Positions 4,517 to 5,683 of a DNA stretch of 5,683 nucleotides are shown piece by piece (position 1 is the stretch's first letter; every line of letters starts with the position of its first letter). This DNA comes from Actinomycetota bacterium (GTDB taxonomy: Bacteria; Actinomycetota; Acidimicrobiia; Acidimicrobiales; Acidimicrobiaceae): NCBI GenBank assembly GCA_027318945.1, contig DAHVOF010000084.1, forward strand, positions 1-5,683, read 5' to 3'. Under the pieces are notes generated by a model. It was not told the DNA's origin. It made no database searches and was given only the letters and a program-made list of their open reading frames with translations. The translations under genes and the position numbers were made by a program.

Positions 4517-5209
4517 GTGGATATTGCAAGATCTGCGTTGAATCGATGGAGTGAAGCTCTCGCTGGCGTCGCCAGCACGGGCCTTTCCTTCACCGACAGC
4601 CTGTATGAAAAGGAGCGGTTTGAGGAGATACTCCACATTGCGGCAGAGATGAAGGCATACGTGGCGGGCGACAACAACATCGACAGCAGATATGTTGACG
4701 AAATATTCGAAGTGTGGCGGAAGGCGATTGGCCGAGGGATTTCGGGTTACGTCACTCCGAAGACGGCGGTAGGTGCGATTGTGGGAAACGACGCCAAGGA
4801 GCTGCTCCTTGTACAAAGGGCCGATTCCGGAGTTTGGCTATATCCGACTGGGTGGGCCGACGTTGGCTACAGTCCTGCGGAAATTGTAGCTAAGGAGGTG
4901 CTGGAGGAGACTGGTATCGTCGCGAAGCCGATTCGCCTGCTATCGGTGGTAGACGGAATGCAGCGAGGCTTCACATCAGTGCCCATGTACTCGATGATTT
5001 TTCTTTGTGAACATCTTGGAGGGAATCTTAGGGCACATCCACTCGAGTGCCTCGACATCGGTTGGTTCAGTGAAGAGAGCCTCCCGACGCCGCTCGCAGC
5101 TGTTGGAGGATGGGTCAGGATGGCGTTTTCCGCAATAAACGGCAAGTATTCAGACACCTATTTCGATCCGCCGAGAGATCCTCTTTGGGTTTCCCCAGGC
5201 GCCAAGTAG
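4517..5209 (+). CDS. Nudix hydrolase with N-terminal helical domain
   Basis: Nudix enzymes split nucleoside diphosphates linked to another group, using divalent metal ions. Residues 1-75 match the helical N-terminal domain that accompanies one Nudix subgroup (RWSEALAGVASTGLSF, YEKERFEEILHIAAEM). The Nudix fold follows, with the box at 112-134, GWADVGYSPAEIVAKEVLEE-TGI. The metal-binding Glu residues (E127, E130, E131) are kept, but two consensus positions differ: Tyr118 where the first Glu is expected and Lys126 in place of Arg. SVPMYSMIFLCEH and the end (YFDPPRDPLW) fit the subgroup. An open frame extends back to TTG 4388, but that overlaps the opposite-strand Cys-rich gene and the extra residues match nothing. 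GTG 4517 gives 230 aa, close to the family length, and lies just after a promoter-like sequence. Its ribosome binding site is poor. The substrate cannot be told; ADP-ribose- or CDP-choline-like compounds are known for the subgroup. Confidence 0.88.
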   Translation: MDIARSALNRWSEALAGVASTGLSFTDSLYEKERFEEILHIAAEMKAYVAGDNNIDSRYVDEIFEVWRKAIGRGISGYVTPKTAVGAIVGNDAKELLLVQRADSGVWLYPTGWADVGYSPAEIVAKEVLEETGIVAKPIRLLSVVDGMQRGFTSVPMYSMIFLCEHLGGNLRAHPLECLDIGWFSEESLPTPLAAVGGWVRMAFSAINGKYSDTYFDPPRDPLWVSPGAK

Positions 5210-5229
5210 CTCCCACCTGGCGAGTGGAA

Positions 5230-5437
5230 AGGCCCAGGTCGGCTTCCTGAGCTGCTTTTCGGCGGCGGCTTTGAACACTTCCTTCAGCTTGTAGCGCTCG
5301 AGCTTTCCGAACACATTCTTGGGAAGATAAGCGACGAAAACAATTTGCCGTGGTCGCTTGTAGGTGCCAACTCATCGCTATTTTCCAGGCACCACTTTTC
5401 GATGTCTTCACCCGTAAGGATGGAGTCACTTGTAAGG
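5230..5437 (-). pseudogene. AMP-forming acyl-CoA ligase C-terminal fragment, frameshifted
   Basis: Read on the minus strand, LTGEDIEKWCLENSDELAP (from 5418) leads, after loss of one base at about 5363, into YKRPRQIVFVAYLPKNVFGK and LERYKLKEVFKAAAEKQ. This is the small C-terminal domain of the acyl-adenylate ligase family; its end motif P-K-N-x-F-G-K holds the Lys that takes part in the adenylation step. About 65 residues remain; the large N-terminal domain with the AMP-binding motif is missing. The fragment starts exactly where the CocE/NonD hydrolase fragment stops, and runs into the Nudix 3' end. It is a relic, not a gene. Confidence 0.8.
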
Positions 5438-5438
5438 C

Positions 5439-5683
5439 TCTCCCTTGGGCTATGACTCTGAGACTCTCGCTCGCGCAGAAGGACGTTCCGGAGGGCCAAA
5501 TTTCTATCTCCGCTGGAACAATCTCGCCGGGGTCCAACCTCAGCTGCCGGCGGTGTAGATGCACTGGCTGTTCGGGGGTGGTACGTTCCAAGTCAAGCTC
5601 ACAGTGCGATACTTTTAGCCAGCCCAATGCGACGGGGCCGTCCTCATGATTTCCCAGGAACTGGAAGATAACAATTTCACCCG
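5439..5683 (-). pseudogene. CocE/NonD-type hydrolase C-terminal fragment
   Basis: On the minus strand, from the window edge, the frame reads NHEDGPVALGWLKVSHCELD, then LHRRQLRLDPGEIVPAEIEI and WPSGTSFCASESLRVIAQG (ending near 5442). This is the jelly-roll C-terminal domain of the CocE/NonD (X-Pro dipeptidyl-peptidase-like) serine hydrolases, which cleave esters or peptides. The last 30 or so residues of the family are absent, and the frame continues out of register into unrelated codons. The 5' part lies outside the window, so the rest of the gene may be intact or not; the end is clearly broken by fusion to an acyl-CoA ligase fragment. The open frame that can be followed down to 5115 is therefore an artefact. 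Confidence 0.78.

Noticed and set aside
5115..5442. Continuation of the CocE/NonD frame down to 5115
   Set aside because: After about 5442 the frame loses all similarity, and the ligase fragment is readable in the two other frames.
1..5683. CRISPR arrays or rRNA/tRNA genes
   Set aside because: No regularly spaced direct repeats and no tRNA or rRNA signature were seen on either strand.

Overview
The window looks like a piece of an actinobacterial chromosome of moderate G+C content, and an acidimicrobiia-like relative would fit best. The reasons are the IS607-type transposase relic, the MscL with a C-terminal four-cysteine tail, the small four-cysteine protein, and frequent TTG/GTG starts. The lineage call is inference from protein style, not from a search.

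Layout. (1) Bases 1-1016 are mobile-element debris. A group II intron 3' end (domain V/VI-like hairpins, 28-92) is followed by a decayed IS607-type element: a 5'-truncated, frameshifted tnpA (about 205-548), an unassigned stretch (549-757), and the last part of tnpB (about 758-1018). (2) Bases 1015-2981 hold a tight plus-strand gene set: a 106-aa protein of unknown function, a HemQ-type coproheme decarboxylase / chlorite dismutase-family protein, and a LarE-type ATP-dependent sacrificial sulfur transferase. (3) After a 226-base leader with a hairpin and two tandem palindromes comes a 79-aa stand-alone NIL-domain protein (3208-3447). (4) On the minus strand lie mscL (4093-3686) and, upstream of it, a 59-aa four-cysteine protein (4410-4231). 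(5) Divergent from the latter is a Nudix hydrolase with an N-terminal helical domain (best start GTG 4517, end 5209). (6) From 5683 back to about 5230 on the minus strand are two abutting gene fragments in three frames: the tail of a CocE/NonD-type hydrolase and the tail of an AMP-forming acyl-CoA ligase.

How the genes may work together. HemQ makes haem b from coproheme using peroxide. LarE gives up the sulfur of its own cysteine to a cofactor precursor. Spacing and ribosome binding sites suggest that the 106-aa gene, hemQ and larE share a transcript, which starts at the edge of the dead IS element. No larA, larB or larC is present in the window, so the acceptor of the LarE sulfur is unknown. 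The NIL protein is a possible sulfur/metal-linked neighbour. MscL is an osmotic safety valve and the Nudix enzyme is probably housekeeping clean-up; neither has an obvious tie to the haem/sulfur pair.

The ends of the window are decayed and the middle is intact, so the functional genes sit between two zones of gene death. The best candidate for something new is the unknown-hemQ-larE gene set; the best regulatory candidates are the tandem palindromes before the NIL gene and the hairpin that overlaps the mscL ribosome binding site.
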